From the NCBI GenBank assembly GCA_910586925.1, contig CAJUKG010000002.1:219301-234922 (forward strand): a DNA stretch of 15,622 bases, given 5' to 3'. Position numbers and translations under genes: made by a program. Under the pieces are notes generated by a model that worked only from the letters and a program-made list of their open reading frames with translations, did not search any database and was not told the origin of the DNA. The first letter of the stretch is position 1; each line of letters starts with the position of its first letter. The stretch is from an uncultured Christensenellaceae bacterium (lineage in GTDB: Bacteria > Bacillota > Clostridia > Christensenellales > Pumilibacteraceae). Below are positions 1-6,812 of the stretch, piece after piece.

Positions 1-190
1 GACGAACAATATGCTATAACGCAGTTTCGGCGCGAAGTTCGCTAACCGCTTGCGCATGCGCAAAGGTCGCTCGCGTTTCGCGAGCAGTCGCGTCGCTGAC
101 GGATAAAACGAAAAGAATGACGCAGGCGACGGGTGGGGGGGTGCGTGGCGGGGGAGCGCGGACCCTCGCGCTCCGCATAATCAATCGACA
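1..190 (-). other. GC-rich structured leader of an off-window leftward gene
   Basis: This stretch lies downstream of a strong leftward promoter and is probably transcribed on the minus strand. It holds three inverted repeats: a hairpin at 153-174, a 7-bp hairpin with a 3-nt loop at 69-85, and a perfect 14-nt palindrome at 50-63. No known RNA family (tmRNA, 6S, SRP, RNase P, T-box) could be recognised. A minus-strand ATG at 57-55 opens a frame to the window edge (MRKRLANFAPKLRYSILFV), which could be the start of the next protein. It has no convincing Shine-Dalgarno sequence, so it is not called as a gene. Confidence 0.4.
152..179 (-). repeat. Intergenic hairpin repeat, copy 1
   Basis: Read on the minus strand, this is ATGCGGAGCGC, 8 nt, GCGCTCCC, with an 8-bp stem. 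A second copy with the same outer sequence and the same 8-nt middle lies at 3652-3678 on the plus strand. The middle differs, but its first base pair is kept (G-C here, A-T there). Neither copy is followed by a T tract, so it is not a simple terminator. Confidence 0.45.
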
Positions 191-196
191 TTTGTC

Positions 197-225
197 ATTC
201 TATCATAAAATCATGCGCATGTCAA
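197..225 (-). promoter_or_regulatory. SigA-type promoter, leftward
   Basis: On the minus strand the -35 box TTGACA (225-220) is exact. A 17-bp spacer follows, then TAGAAT (202-197), which matches five of six consensus bases. Transcription would start near 190 and run off the left edge. It serves a gene or RNA outside the window, divergent from the VTT-domain gene. Confidence 0.75.
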
Positions 226-261
226 CAAAAGGCGGGTTAGATATAAACGGCGCGAACGGCA

Positions 262-272
262 TATAATATAAT
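262..272 (+). promoter_or_regulatory. Two overlapping -10-like TATAAT boxes
   Basis: TATAAT occurs at 262-267 and again at 267-272, directly before the GTG start at 274. The best -35 candidate is a weak TAGATA at 238-243, 18 bp upstream of the first box. If the boxes are used, transcription starts at or just after the start codon, giving a leaderless or nearly leaderless mRNA. That fits the absence of a Shine-Dalgarno sequence. Confidence 0.35.
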
Positions 273-273
273 C

Positions 274-1125
274 GTGAAAGAAGTTGTCAAAACGACGCTG
301 CCGAAGATCGTCGTATGCGTATTCGCGATCGTAACGGCGGCGATCGGGGCTATGTATATCGCGCCGCGCGGAATGTTGCTATACTGCGCGGCGACCGCGC
401 TCGCGGTGATATTTGCGGCGGTGTACTGCGCGGTGGACGGTGGCAAGTATCCGCATGTGACGCGCACCGTGTTCGTGTGCGCGGTCGTGCTCGCCGTCGC
501 GGTCGCAATGTACGTAATATACTATCAAACGGGGTTGTCGGCGCAGTTCGACGATTTCGACGCGCTCAAGAGTTTCATACTCGACAGCGGGGTATGGGGC
601 GTGCTGATATTCATAGGACTGACCGTGTTTCAAGTGGTGGTGTTGCCCATACCCGAAGCGGTGACGATACTTCTCGGCGTTGCGATATACGGCGCGACCT
701 GGAGCTTCGTGCTGTCGGTGATCGGCACGCTTATCGGCTCGCTGATATCGTTCATGCTCGGTCGCGTGTTCGGGCGAAGGCTGTGCAACTGGATGTTCGG
801 CGAGCAAAACACCGACAAGTATGCGGAAATACTCAACGAGAAAGGTCGGTTTCTTTTTATAATAATGCTACTTTTCCCTGCATTCCCCGACGACATGCTG
901 TGCATGATCGCGGGCATAACGTCCATGTCGTACGCGTATTTTACTGTAATATGTCTTGTGACGCGTCCTGTCATGATAGGACTTACGGCGTATCTCGGTA
1001 GCGGGATCATACCGTTTTCGGGCTGGGGAATACCGGTATGGATAGCGATAGTGTGTCTTATGTTCGTGCTGTTCGTCGTGGTCGGGAAAATCAAAGCGCG
1101 GATAGAACGAAAAAAACACGGCTGA
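274..1125 (+). CDS. TVP38/TMEM64 (VTT-domain) family membrane protein
   Basis: This 283-residue, very hydrophobic protein has about seven membrane segments (roughly 11-30, 34-53, 65-84, 106-125, 143-165, 192-245, 252-272). The VTT/SNARE-associated core is recognisable at 106-245: P125-x-P127-E128, the small-residue helix GTLIGS (151-156) leading to GR at 163-164 and GRR at 167-169, then FPAFP (201-205), an AG pair (213-214) and RP (231-232). Members of this DedA-related superfamily are integral membrane proteins linked to lipid or undecaprenyl-carrier transport, but the substrate of this one cannot be read from sequence. GTG at 274 is the first possible start, because in-frame stops lie at 238 and 244. 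No Shine-Dalgarno is visible. The gene ends 15 bp before the thrS promoter with no terminator between, so readthrough into the T-box leader is possible. The tail is basic (KIKARIERKKHG), probably cytoplasmic. Confidence 0.85.
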   Translation: MKEVVKTTLPKIVVCVFAIVTAAIGAMYIAPRGMLLYCAATALAVIFAAVYCAVDGGKYPHVTRTVFVCAVVLAVAVAMYVIYYQTGLSAQFDDFDALKSFILDSGVWGVLIFIGLTVFQVVVLPIPEAVTILLGVAIYGATWSFVLSVIGTLIGSLISFMLGRVFGRRLCNWMFGEQNTDKYAEILNEKGRFLFIIMLLFPAFPDDMLCMIAGITSMSYAYFTVICLVTRPVMIGLTAYLGSGIIPFSGWGIPVWIAIVCLMFVLFVVVGKIKARIERKKHG

Positions 1126-1140
1126 TTTCGTCGCAAATGC

Positions 1141-1169
1141 TTGACAAGCGTGCGGCAAAGTGGTAGACT
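1141..1169 (+). promoter_or_regulatory. thrS promoter
   Basis: The -35 box TTGACA (1141-1146) is perfect, the spacer is 17 bp, and the -10 box is TAGACT (1164-1169, four of six). The predicted start near 1176 is just upstream of the T-box leader, as expected for a tRNA-controlled synthetase gene. Confidence 0.75.
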
Positions 1170-1175
1170 GAAATC

Positions 1176-1387
1176 AAGTTAATATCTTGTTGACGGACAA
1201 GTAGCGGCGTACGTGATTTTCAGAGAGCGGGGTGTAGCTGGAAACCCTGTATGAACGGCGCAAGGCGAAACCACCGTCATTTAACAAGAGCGACTTGCCG
1301 CAGGCAAGACAAGAGGCGGATCTTTCCGCGAAGTAAGGTGGAACCACGACTTACATCGTCCTTATGTGTATTTAAGGACGATTTTTT
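1176..1387 (+). ncRNA. T-box riboswitch, threonine-specific, controlling thrS
   Basis: Stem I is closed by GACGG (1192-1196) pairing with CCGTC (1274-1278). The 5' side of the specifier loop carries the AGTA S-turn motif (1200-1203). The 3' side reads GAA-ACC-A, with specifier codon ACC (threonine) at 1270-1272 followed by the usual purine. The apical part has AGAGAG (1222-1227) and a GGGT/ACCC helix (1230-1233/1244-1247). The conserved T-box AAGGTGGAACCACG (1335-1348) contains the TGGA bulge that pairs with the NCCA end of uncharged tRNA. Its AAGG can pair with CCTT (1360-1363), which removes the 5' strand of the terminator. Uncharged tRNA-Thr should therefore permit thrS transcription. Confidence 0.93.
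1355..1387 (+). terminator. T-box-controlled intrinsic terminator
   Basis: A perfect 10-bp stem, ATCGTCCTTA (1355-1364) with TAAGGACGAT (1373-1382), has an 8-nt loop and ends in a run of six T (1382-1387). The left arm overlaps the antiterminator, which makes the two structures mutually exclusive. Confidence 0.93.
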
Positions 1388-1388
1388 A

Positions 1389-1660
1389 TTTTCGGCGGCG
1401 TATTCATCGCGTGCTACACCCACAAGTAAATTTGCTTGCTTGCAATGGCAAATTTGCGCCGTGGGGACACCGAAGGTATGCGGGCTACGTTTGTCAAGTC
1501 GCCTCGGTCATGTAGGAAGGGTCTACACTCCCTTCGGCTACTTGCCACCTGTTACCCGCCTGACGCGCGACTCCGCCACCGAAGCGGAATTAATGCTTCG
1601 TGCATGTCATAAGTATTATATTTTTATTGTAAAACATCGTAGCGCGAACGCGCGAAGTAC
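1389..1660 (+). other. Long untranslated leader segment between T-box terminator and thrS
   Basis: About 270 nt separate the terminator from the thrS ribosome binding site. No credible gene is present: the frame running through it starts inside the T-box and lacks its own Shine-Dalgarno. The segment is rich in inverted repeats: AAATTTGC/GCAAATTT around 1429-1457, GTAG-GAAGGG/CCCTTC-gg-CTAC (1512-1541) and CGAAGC/GCTTCG (1580-1600). It could be a second regulatory element, a dispersed intergenic repeat or a decayed remnant. No known riboswitch was recognised. Confidence 0.4.
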
Positions 1661-1672
1661 GGAGGCAATATC

Positions 1673-3607
1673 ATGAAAATCACACTCAAAGACGGAAGCG
1701 TCAAAGAATACGCGAACGGCACGACCGCCGCGCAGGTCGCTGCGGATATAAGCGAAGGGCTTTCCCGCGCCGCGCTTATAGCGCGCGTGAACGGCGAGCT
1801 TGTCGATCTCAAATCGCCGATAAACGGCGACGCGACGCTCGAGATACTCACTTACCGCGACGAAGAAGGTCGGGAAGCGTACCGTCATACCGCGTCGCAT
1901 ATTCTCGCGCAGGCGATAAAGAACGTGTATCCCGCGGCACAGCTCGCGATCGGACCGGCGACGGCGACCGGCTTTTATTATGACGTCGATCTACCGTTCC
2001 CGATAACGATGGACGACCTCGCCGCCGTCGAGAACGAGATGAAAGAGATAATCGCGGCGGACCTGCCCATCGAGCGCGTGCCCGTAACGAAGAAAGCGGC
2101 TCTCGCGCAAATGCAGGGGTTCAACGAAGTATACAAAATGCAGCTCATAGAGGAACTGCCCGCCCGCAGTAAGATCACGTTCTACCGTCAGGGCAGTTTC
2201 GTCGATCTCTGCCGCGGTCCGCACCTGCCGAGCACGGGCAAGGTCAAGCATATCAAGCTCGTACAGCTCGCGGGCGCGTACTGGAAAGGCGACGAGCATA
2301 ACAAAATGCTCACGCGTATTTACGGCGTGGCGTTCGAGAAAAAGTCGGAGGTGGAAGAATACCTCAACAAGCTCGCCGAAGCGAAAAAGCGCGACCACAA
2401 CAAACTCGGTCGGGATATGGAACTGTTCATGACCGAGGAGCGCGTGGGGCAGGGCTTGCCGCTCTTTATGCCCAAGGGCGCGAAGATGATGCAGATAATG
2501 CAGCGGTTCGTCGAGGACGAGGAAGAACGGCGCGGCTACATGCTCACGAAAACGCCGTACATGGCGAAAAGCGATCTGTATAAGCTGTCGGGGCACTGGG
2601 ACCATTATCGCGACGGCATGTTCATAATCGGCGACGAGGTGATGGACGACGAAGTGCTCGCGCTCCGTCCGATGACCTGCCCGTTCCAATACATGATATA
2701 CAAGAACGGCTTGAAAAGCTATCGCGATCTGCCGTGCCGCTATGCGGAAACGAGCACGCTGTTCCGCAACGAGGCGAGCGGCGAAATGCACGGACTGACC
2801 CGCGTGCGGCAGTTCACGCTCGCAGACGGGCATATAATCTGCACGCCCGAACAGCTCGAGGAAGAATTCAAAGCGTGCCTCGATCTTTGCGAATACATGC
2901 TCAAGATCTTCGGGCTTCGCGACGACATATTCTATCGTTTCTCGCGTTGGGATCCCAAGGACAAAGAGAAATATATCAACGAGCCGAAGAAGTGGAAAGC
3001 CGCCGAGGACACCATGAAAACCATTCTCGACGACCTCGGCGTGGAATACGTCGAAGGCATAGGCGAAGCGGCGTTCTACGGTCCGAAGCTCGACATTCAG
3101 TCGCGCAACGTGTACGGCAAGGTGGACACCCTTCTTACGATACAGGTGGACATGTTCCTCGCCGAGCGGTTCGATATGACTTATATCGACGAGAGCGGTG
3201 CGAAAAAGACGCCGTATATCATTCACAGAAGCTCTATCGGCTGTTACGAGCGCACGCTCGCGCTTCTTATAGAGAAGTTCGGCGGCGCGTTCCCGCTGTG
3301 GATCTCGCCCGAACAGGTGCGCGTAATGTCGCTCACCGAGCGCACCGCGGAAAAGTGCACCGAGCTTACCGACGTACTGCGTCGCCGCGGCATACTCGCT
3401 ACCGCCGACAACCGCAACGAGAAGATAGGCTATAAGATCCGCGAAGCGCAAACGGACAAAGTGCCGTACATGCTCATAATAGGCGATAAGGAAGCGGAGC
3501 AAAATGTGGTGTCGGTGCGCCACCGCAACGACGACCTCGGCACGATGACTTTCGACGAGTTCTATGCGAAGATACGCACAGAGATAGACGACAAGGTTAT
3601 AAGCTGA
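1673..3607 (+). CDS. thrS: Threonyl-tRNA synthetase
   Basis: This cytoplasmic class II synthetase charges tRNA-Thr with threonine for translation. Its 644 residues match the usual bacterial length. An N-terminal TGS domain (about 1-62) is followed by the editing domain, with HxxxH at 72-76 and C180/H184 in DLCRGPH, which removes mischarged serine. The catalytic domain (about 245-540) carries zinc ligands C336 (MTCP), H387 and H518, the motif 2 arginine R365 in FRNEASGEMHGLTRVRQF, and motif 3 around R527. The anticodon-binding domain is about 545-640. Around H387 the text is ADGH rather than the DDAH of E. coli, but the ligand is kept. The ATG at 1673 has an ideal GGAGG (1661-1665) seven bases upstream. 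Expression is controlled by the threonine T-box. The gene is intact, and a bidirectional terminator lies downstream. Confidence 0.98.
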   Translation: MKITLKDGSVKEYANGTTAAQVAADISEGLSRAALIARVNGELVDLKSPINGDATLEILTYRDEEGREAYRHTASHILAQAIKNVYPAAQLAIGPATATGFYYDVDLPFPITMDDLAAVENEMKEIIAADLPIERVPVTKKAALAQMQGFNEVYKMQLIEELPARSKITFYRQGSFVDLCRGPHLPSTGKVKHIKLVQLAGAYWKGDEHNKMLTRIYGVAFEKKSEVEEYLNKLAEAKKRDHNKLGRDMELFMTEERVGQGLPLFMPKGAKMMQIMQRFVEDEEERRGYMLTKTPYMAKSDLYKLSGHWDHYRDGMFIIGDEVMDDEVLALRPMTCPFQYMIYKNGLKSYRDLPCRYAETSTLFRNEASGEMHGLTRVRQFTLADGHIICTPEQLEEEFKACLDLCEYMLKIFGLRDDIFYRFSRWDPKDKEKYINEPKKWKAAEDTMKTILDDLGVEYVEGIGEAAFYGPKLDIQSRNVYGKVDTLLTIQVDMFLAERFDMTYIDESGAKKTPYIIHRSSIGCYERTLALLIEKFGGAFPLWISPEQVRVMSLTERTAEKCTELTDVLRRRGILATADNRNEKIGYKIREAQTDKVPYMLIIGDKEAEQNVVSVRHRNDDLGTMTFDEFYAKIRTEIDDKVIS

Positions 3608-3651
3608 AATACGAACGCCCGTACGGCAGTGTATAATAATATAGAATACGC

Positions 3652-3678
3652 ATGCGGAGCGCAGTGGTCTGCGCTCCC
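3652..3678 (+). repeat. Intergenic hairpin repeat, copy 2
   Basis: ATGCGGAGCGC (3652-3662), 8 nt, GCGCTCCC (3671-3678) folds into a 9-bp stem with a TGGT loop (3656-3677). The 19 outer bases equal those of copy 1 at 152-179 (minus strand). It sits in the 3' region of thrS, before the real terminator, and has no T tract. Confidence 0.45.
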
Positions 3679-3722
3679 TACGAGCCGCTACCGAAATGAC
3701 GGGCGAGCGCGTGTACGCAAAC

Positions 3723-3757
3723 AAAAACCGACGAAGTGTTATGTTCCGTCGGTTTTT
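3723..3757. terminator. Bidirectional intrinsic terminator between thrS and the recombinase gene
   Basis: AAAAACCGACG (3723-3733) pairs perfectly with CGTCGGTTTTT (3747-3757) around a 13-nt loop. T runs follow on both strands (TTTTTCCTTTT rightward, TTTTTGTTTG leftward). It lies 8 bp from the recombinase stop codon and should end both convergent transcripts. Confidence 0.9.
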
Positions 3758-3765
3758 CCTTTTGG

Positions 3766-4863
3766 TTATTCTTCTCCGTCATCGTCGTCGGGCGGGGGCG
3801 GGTCGTCTTTGTCGCGTAGTTTCACTTTGTTCACGACGTCGCGACGGATCTCGTCGCTCATGGCGGCGTAGTGCTTTCGCGTCGTGTTGACGTCGCGGTG
3901 CCCGAGCACGTCGGCGACGACGAATATGTCGTGCGTTTCGTGGTAGAGGTTTGTGCCGTAAGTGCTTCGCAGTTTGTGCGGCGTGATCTTCTTGAACGGC
4001 GTTGTGACTTTGGCGTATTTCTTGACCATCATTTCGACGGCGCGCGGGGTCATTCTCGAGCCTTTGCTCGAGATGAACAGCGCGTCGGTGTCGGTGATGC
4101 GTTTCCCGAACGGGGTTTGTTCGGCGATTTGCGCGTCGAGCCACTCGAGGTATTTCTTGAGTGCCTCGGCGACTTCTTCGGAAAAGTAGAGAATGGAGGT
4201 GCTGCCGCCCTTGCGGGTGACGACGAAACTGTTATCCGAGAAATTGATGTCCGTTCTGTTAAGTCCCACGCACTCGCTGATACGTATGCCGGTGCCGAGG
4301 AACAGCGACAGCATCGCCTCGTCGCGAATAGCCGTTTTTTCGTGGAATGTTTTTTGCCGACCGCGGAGCTGTTCGCCCGTTTCCGCCTCGTCGAGTATTT
4401 TCGCCACTTCGTCCACGTCGAGCCGAATAATGGGTTTTTGATGGATCTTGGGCGAATCGACTTTCGTCATTATGTCGTTTTCGAGCTTGCCCTTTTTGTA
4501 GAAATACTTGAAAAGCGCGCGGAGCGAGGACACCTTGCGTTCTTTCGCGTGTTCTTTGCAGGAAAGTTTTTTGCCGTCCAAGCTGTACGCCGACAGGTAG
4601 TCGATATACATTTCTATGTCTTCGGGTTCGAGTGCGGCGAGGTCGGCGAGGGTTAGCTGATAAACGAATTTGCCTTTGAACCTGCGTTTTATCAGATAAT
4701 CGCAAAAGACCCGAATATCGCGAAGATACCCGAGCCTTGTAAGCGGCATTGTGCGCATGGATATTCCCACATTGAACTGCTGTGCAAAATCGGGCAGTGT
4801 TTCCAAAATATCCTCTATGGCGGACAATGTTTTCTCGTTGCGTTGTTCGAAATAGGTGCTCAC
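3766..4863 (-). CDS. Tyrosine-type site-specific recombinase (Xer/phage-integrase family)
   Basis: The 365-residue protein should cut and rejoin DNA through a 3'-phosphotyrosine. An N-terminal SAM-like core-binding domain (about 40-130) precedes the catalytic domain (about 145-350). All expected catalytic residues are visible: R194 (GTGIRISE), K218 (TRKGGS), H296 and R299 (HKLRS), H322 (LGHRDVNTTRKHY) and nucleophile Y332. It lacks the zinc-ribbon or AT-hook arms of many element integrases, and no excisionase gene or att repeat is adjacent, so a chromosomal Xer-like role is as likely as a mobile one. The end is odd: DKDDPPPPDDDDGEE, a strongly acidic proline-containing tail past the catalytic fold. 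The start is GTG (4863-4861), three bases after the PadR stop, with GGAG six bases upstream inside the PadR gene. The two are therefore co-transcribed and probably translationally coupled. Confidence 0.92.
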   Translation of the reverse strand: MSTYFEQRNEKTLSAIEDILETLPDFAQQFNVGISMRTMPLTRLGYLRDIRVFCDYLIKRRFKGKFVYQLTLADLAALEPEDIEMYIDYLSAYSLDGKKLSCKEHAKERKVSSLRALFKYFYKKGKLENDIMTKVDSPKIHQKPIIRLDVDEVAKILDEAETGEQLRGRQKTFHEKTAIRDEAMLSLFLGTGIRISECVGLNRTDINFSDNSFVVTRKGGSTSILYFSEEVAEALKKYLEWLDAQIAEQTPFGKRITDTDALFISSKGSRMTPRAVEMMVKKYAKVTTPFKKITPHKLRSTYGTNLYHETHDIFVVADVLGHRDVNTTRKHYAAMSDEIRRDVVNKVKLRDKDDPPPPDDDDGEE

Positions 4864-4866
4864 GGC

Positions 4867-6567
4867 TTACTCCACGGCGTAATGTCCGGACTTGAGCAGA
4901 GCAGAGAAGATGATCTTGCTGATGGGGATAAACAGCGCGTACGCGATGGGAATGATGAGCGACGGCAGGTAGTTGTACGAGAACGCTACGGGCATGCCCC
5001 AAATGAGATTGACGCAGTACGTTACGACGGCGACCTGTATCATGATGATACAGCGAATGAATACCGACATGCCGACGTGGAGATTGACGCGCTTGCGCTT
5101 GTCCGGTTCGCCCGCATAACGGATCACCGTCACTATGAACATGATTATCGGAAGCAGTCCCGCCGCCATGTACAACAGGTAGTCGTATTCCATGCGCAGA
5201 TTCAGTCCCGTGTAGAAAGTGAGGAACAGCGTAAGCCCGACGAGGAACATGGCGATGCACATTATGGTGTAGTGCGTCATGAGCAGGCGGTTGCTGTAAT
5301 AGTAATACTTTTGCGCGTACTGCTTGGCGGAATTGTTGTGCGCCGTAACCTGTACGTCGTTGCCGAGATCGCGGGCGGTGTTTTTGATTTTGACGAACTG
5401 CCTGTCCTCGTCAGTTTCGGCGGCGACCGCCGCGGCTTGTTCGGTGACCGCGGGAGCTTCCGCCTGTTCGTCGCGAACGGCGGGCGAGGCTATCTCGAGC
5501 CGCTCCACGAGATCGGAAAGCACCGTTTTGTATTCCTTGCGTGCACGGCTTTCGTCGGGATCGGGAAAGCCTATGTTGGAAACAATAGGTTGCGGCGCGG
5601 GCGCGGGCGTTATTTCGTGCGAAGTCGGCTTTGCGGGCGGCGTCGGTTGGACGGGCGCGGGCACTGCCGCGGGCGGCGGAGGCGGGGGAGTCTGTTGCCG
5701 CTGTTCGGGGTTGTAAACCGATCTCGCACGCATGTCCGAGTAGCTTTCTCCGCCCTCCGCTCTGTAATAGCTTTCTATTATGCGGCGCGGATCGAGCGGT
5801 TCGTTATCCGATGTCGCGCGGTTTTGCGCATCGCGCGCCGCTTTTAGTTCTTCTTCGCGCCGTGCTGCTTCTTCGGCGGCTCTGCGTTCTTCCGCTTCGC
5901 GCCGTGCCGTTTCTTCGGCAAGACGGGCTTGCGCTTCGCCTTCGGACTGCGCGAGGCTCTCGGCAAGCTCGAGAAGATCGCGAATGTACTCGTCGTCGCT
6001 GCTCTCTTTGTCGGACTTGTTGCTTTCGTCCTCGTCGAGGAATACGACGCCTTCCGACTTTTCGCCGTCGTCGGGCGCGGGATCTTCGGACGCCGCTTCG
6101 GGTTCGGGCGTTTCTTCGGGTCGTTCGGCGACAGGCTCGGCGGGTCGGTTTTGCTTGGGCTTTTTGGGGCGGGGGCGTTTGGAAACGGTATACGTTTCGT
6201 CCTCGACGTCCGAATAGTCGTCGGGCATAAGCATCGTGTCTTTGCCCGATATAAGTCCGCCGAACAGCGCGCTCGCGCGTTCGAATTCGTTTTTGTACTT
6301 GAGGAAAACCTCTTTGCCGCTTTCGGTAAGAGTGTAATACTTGCGCCTGCCGCCGTCCGATTCGTTGGAATCCCAATACGACGAAATAAAGCCTTGTTTT
6401 TCAAGACGTTTAAGACAGGCGTAAACAGTGGGTTGTTTTATTTCCCACTGCCCGTCGCTCCGCGCATTGATTTGCCGTATCAAGTCGTAGCCGTAACGGT
6501 CGCCCTCGTACAACACCTTGAGAATAACGGTGTCTACGTTACCGCGAATTAAATCGCTTTCAGCCAT
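4867..6567 (-). CDS. Membrane-anchored PadR-family transcriptional regulator with four-helix C-terminal domain
   Basis: The 566-residue protein begins with a PadR winged helix (about 9-95), including RYGYDLI (24-30), PTVYACLKRLEKQGFI (46-61) and GGRRKYYTLTESGK (72-85). PadR proteins normally bind promoter DNA as dimers and are about 110-180 residues long. Here a basic/proline segment (130-150), an acidic stretch (150-195), an alanine/glutamate/arginine-rich predicted coiled coil (195-250) and a proline-rich linker (290-330) lead to four hydrophobic helices at about 429-453, 461-482, 497-520 and 528-553. The DNA-binding end would be cytoplasmic and tethered to the membrane. I chose ATG 6567 because GAGGTGG lies just upstream; a GTG nine codons earlier (6594) is the alternative. 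It is first in an operon with the recombinase and is divergent from the giant surface gene. The signal sensed is unknown. Confidence 0.85.
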   Translation of the reverse strand: MAESDLIRGNVDTVILKVLYEGDRYGYDLIRQINARSDGQWEIKQPTVYACLKRLEKQGFISSYWDSNESDGGRRKYYTLTESGKEVFLKYKNEFERASALFGGLISGKDTMLMPDDYSDVEDETYTVSKRPRPKKPKQNRPAEPVAERPEETPEPEAASEDPAPDDGEKSEGVVFLDEDESNKSDKESSDDEYIRDLLELAESLAQSEGEAQARLAEETARREAEERRAAEEAARREEELKAARDAQNRATSDNEPLDPRRIIESYYRAEGGESYSDMRARSVYNPEQRQQTPPPPPPAAVPAPVQPTPPAKPTSHEITPAPAPQPIVSNIGFPDPDESRARKEYKTVLSDLVERLEIASPAVRDEQAEAPAVTEQAAAVAAETDEDRQFVKIKNTARDLGNDVQVTAHNNSAKQYAQKYYYYSNRLLMTHYTIMCIAMFLVGLTLFLTFYTGLNLRMEYDYLLYMAAGLLPIIMFIVTVIRYAGEPDKRKRVNLHVGMSVFIRCIIMIQVAVVTYCVNLIWGMPVAFSYNYLPSLIIPIAYALFIPISKIIFSALLKSGHYAVE

Positions 6568-6613
6568 GAAGTCCACCTCGGTTTCCGCACTCACGTACTT
6601 GTAAATGCCTGAT

Positions 6614-6629
6614 ATATAGTATACAATAT
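6614..6629. promoter_or_regulatory. GTATAC-centred dyad, candidate PadR operator at its own promoter
   Basis: ATATAGTATACAATAT is a 16-bp dyad with seven of eight pairs matching, and it covers the -10 box of the PadR promoter. PadR regulators commonly repress their own genes from such positions. The same GTATAC core sits at the start of the giant gene's transcript (6816-6821). The link to this PadR protein is inferred. Confidence 0.45.
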
Positions 6630-6646
6630 TATTTTTGCGCTGTCAA
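6618..6646 (-). promoter_or_regulatory. Promoter of the PadR-recombinase operon
   Basis: On the minus strand, TTGACA (6646-6641) is perfect, followed by a 17-bp spacer and TATACT (6623-6618, five of six). It would start transcription near 6611, giving a leader of about 44 nt before ATG 6567. Confidence 0.8.
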
Positions 6647-6743
6647 TGTTTTTTTCGGATTTGACATAACAAATTGCGAGTATGAGCGGTGTTTTTGTCG
6701 AATGTGCGCCGCGTATATTGCGTTATATTCTATATAAGTGGGA

Positions 6744-6759
6744 ATTTTTAATTAAAAAT
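6744..6759. repeat. Perfect 16-bp AT palindrome in the divergent control region
   Basis: ATTTTTAATTAAAAAT is a perfect palindrome about 22 bp upstream of the giant gene's -35 box. It may be an upstream promoter element, a bent-DNA segment or a protein site. Chance is possible in DNA this AT-rich. The rest of 6647-6780 shows one further TTGACA (6661-6666) without a good -10 box. Confidence 0.35.
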
Positions 6760-6780
6760 CGGTTTTTTGCTCAAAAAGTA

Positions 6781-6797
6781 TTGACAAATTATGAACA
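6781..6797 (-). promoter_or_regulatory. Tandem hexamer site 1 (TGTTCA-N5-TGTCAA)
   Basis: On the minus strand two related hexamers recur with an 11-bp period and overlap the -35 box of the giant gene. The layout is that of OmpR/PhoB-family response-regulator sites, for example the WalR box TGTWAH-N5-TGTWAH. Each hexamer has one mismatch to that consensus. The position predicts repression or competition with polymerase. Confidence 0.35.
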
Positions 6798-6809
6798 AAT
6801 TGTTAATAT
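6781..6809 (+). promoter_or_regulatory. Promoter of the giant surface-protein gene
   Basis: TTGACA (6781-6786) is perfect, the spacer is 17 bp and the -10 box is TAATAT (6804-6809, four of six). Transcription would begin near 6816, leaving a leader of about 58 nt. Confidence 0.75.
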
Positions 6810-6812
6810 TAC

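Noticed and set aside
1251..1676. 141-codon plus-strand frame in the thrS leader
   Set aside because: It begins inside T-box stem I, runs through the terminator and overlaps the thrS start. It has no Shine-Dalgarno and no recognisable domain.
1991..3724. 577-codon minus-strand frame opposite thrS
   Set aside because: thrS on the plus strand is complete with all catalytic motifs. The antisense frame has no recognisable domain and no ribosome binding site.
3608..3766. Attachment site or mobile-element boundary beside the recombinase
   Set aside because: No tRNA gene, direct repeat or excisionase gene is present. The region is explained by the hairpin repeat and a bidirectional terminator.
4843..6552. 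Plus-strand frames (4843-5847, 5929-6552) opposite the PadR gene
   Set aside because: They oppose a gene with a clear winged helix and membrane helices. Their composition is that of an antisense GC-rich frame.
6661..6690. Second promoter for the giant gene at TTGACA 6661-6666
   Set aside because: There is no acceptable -10 box at 16-18 bp; the sequence there is GAGCGG-like.
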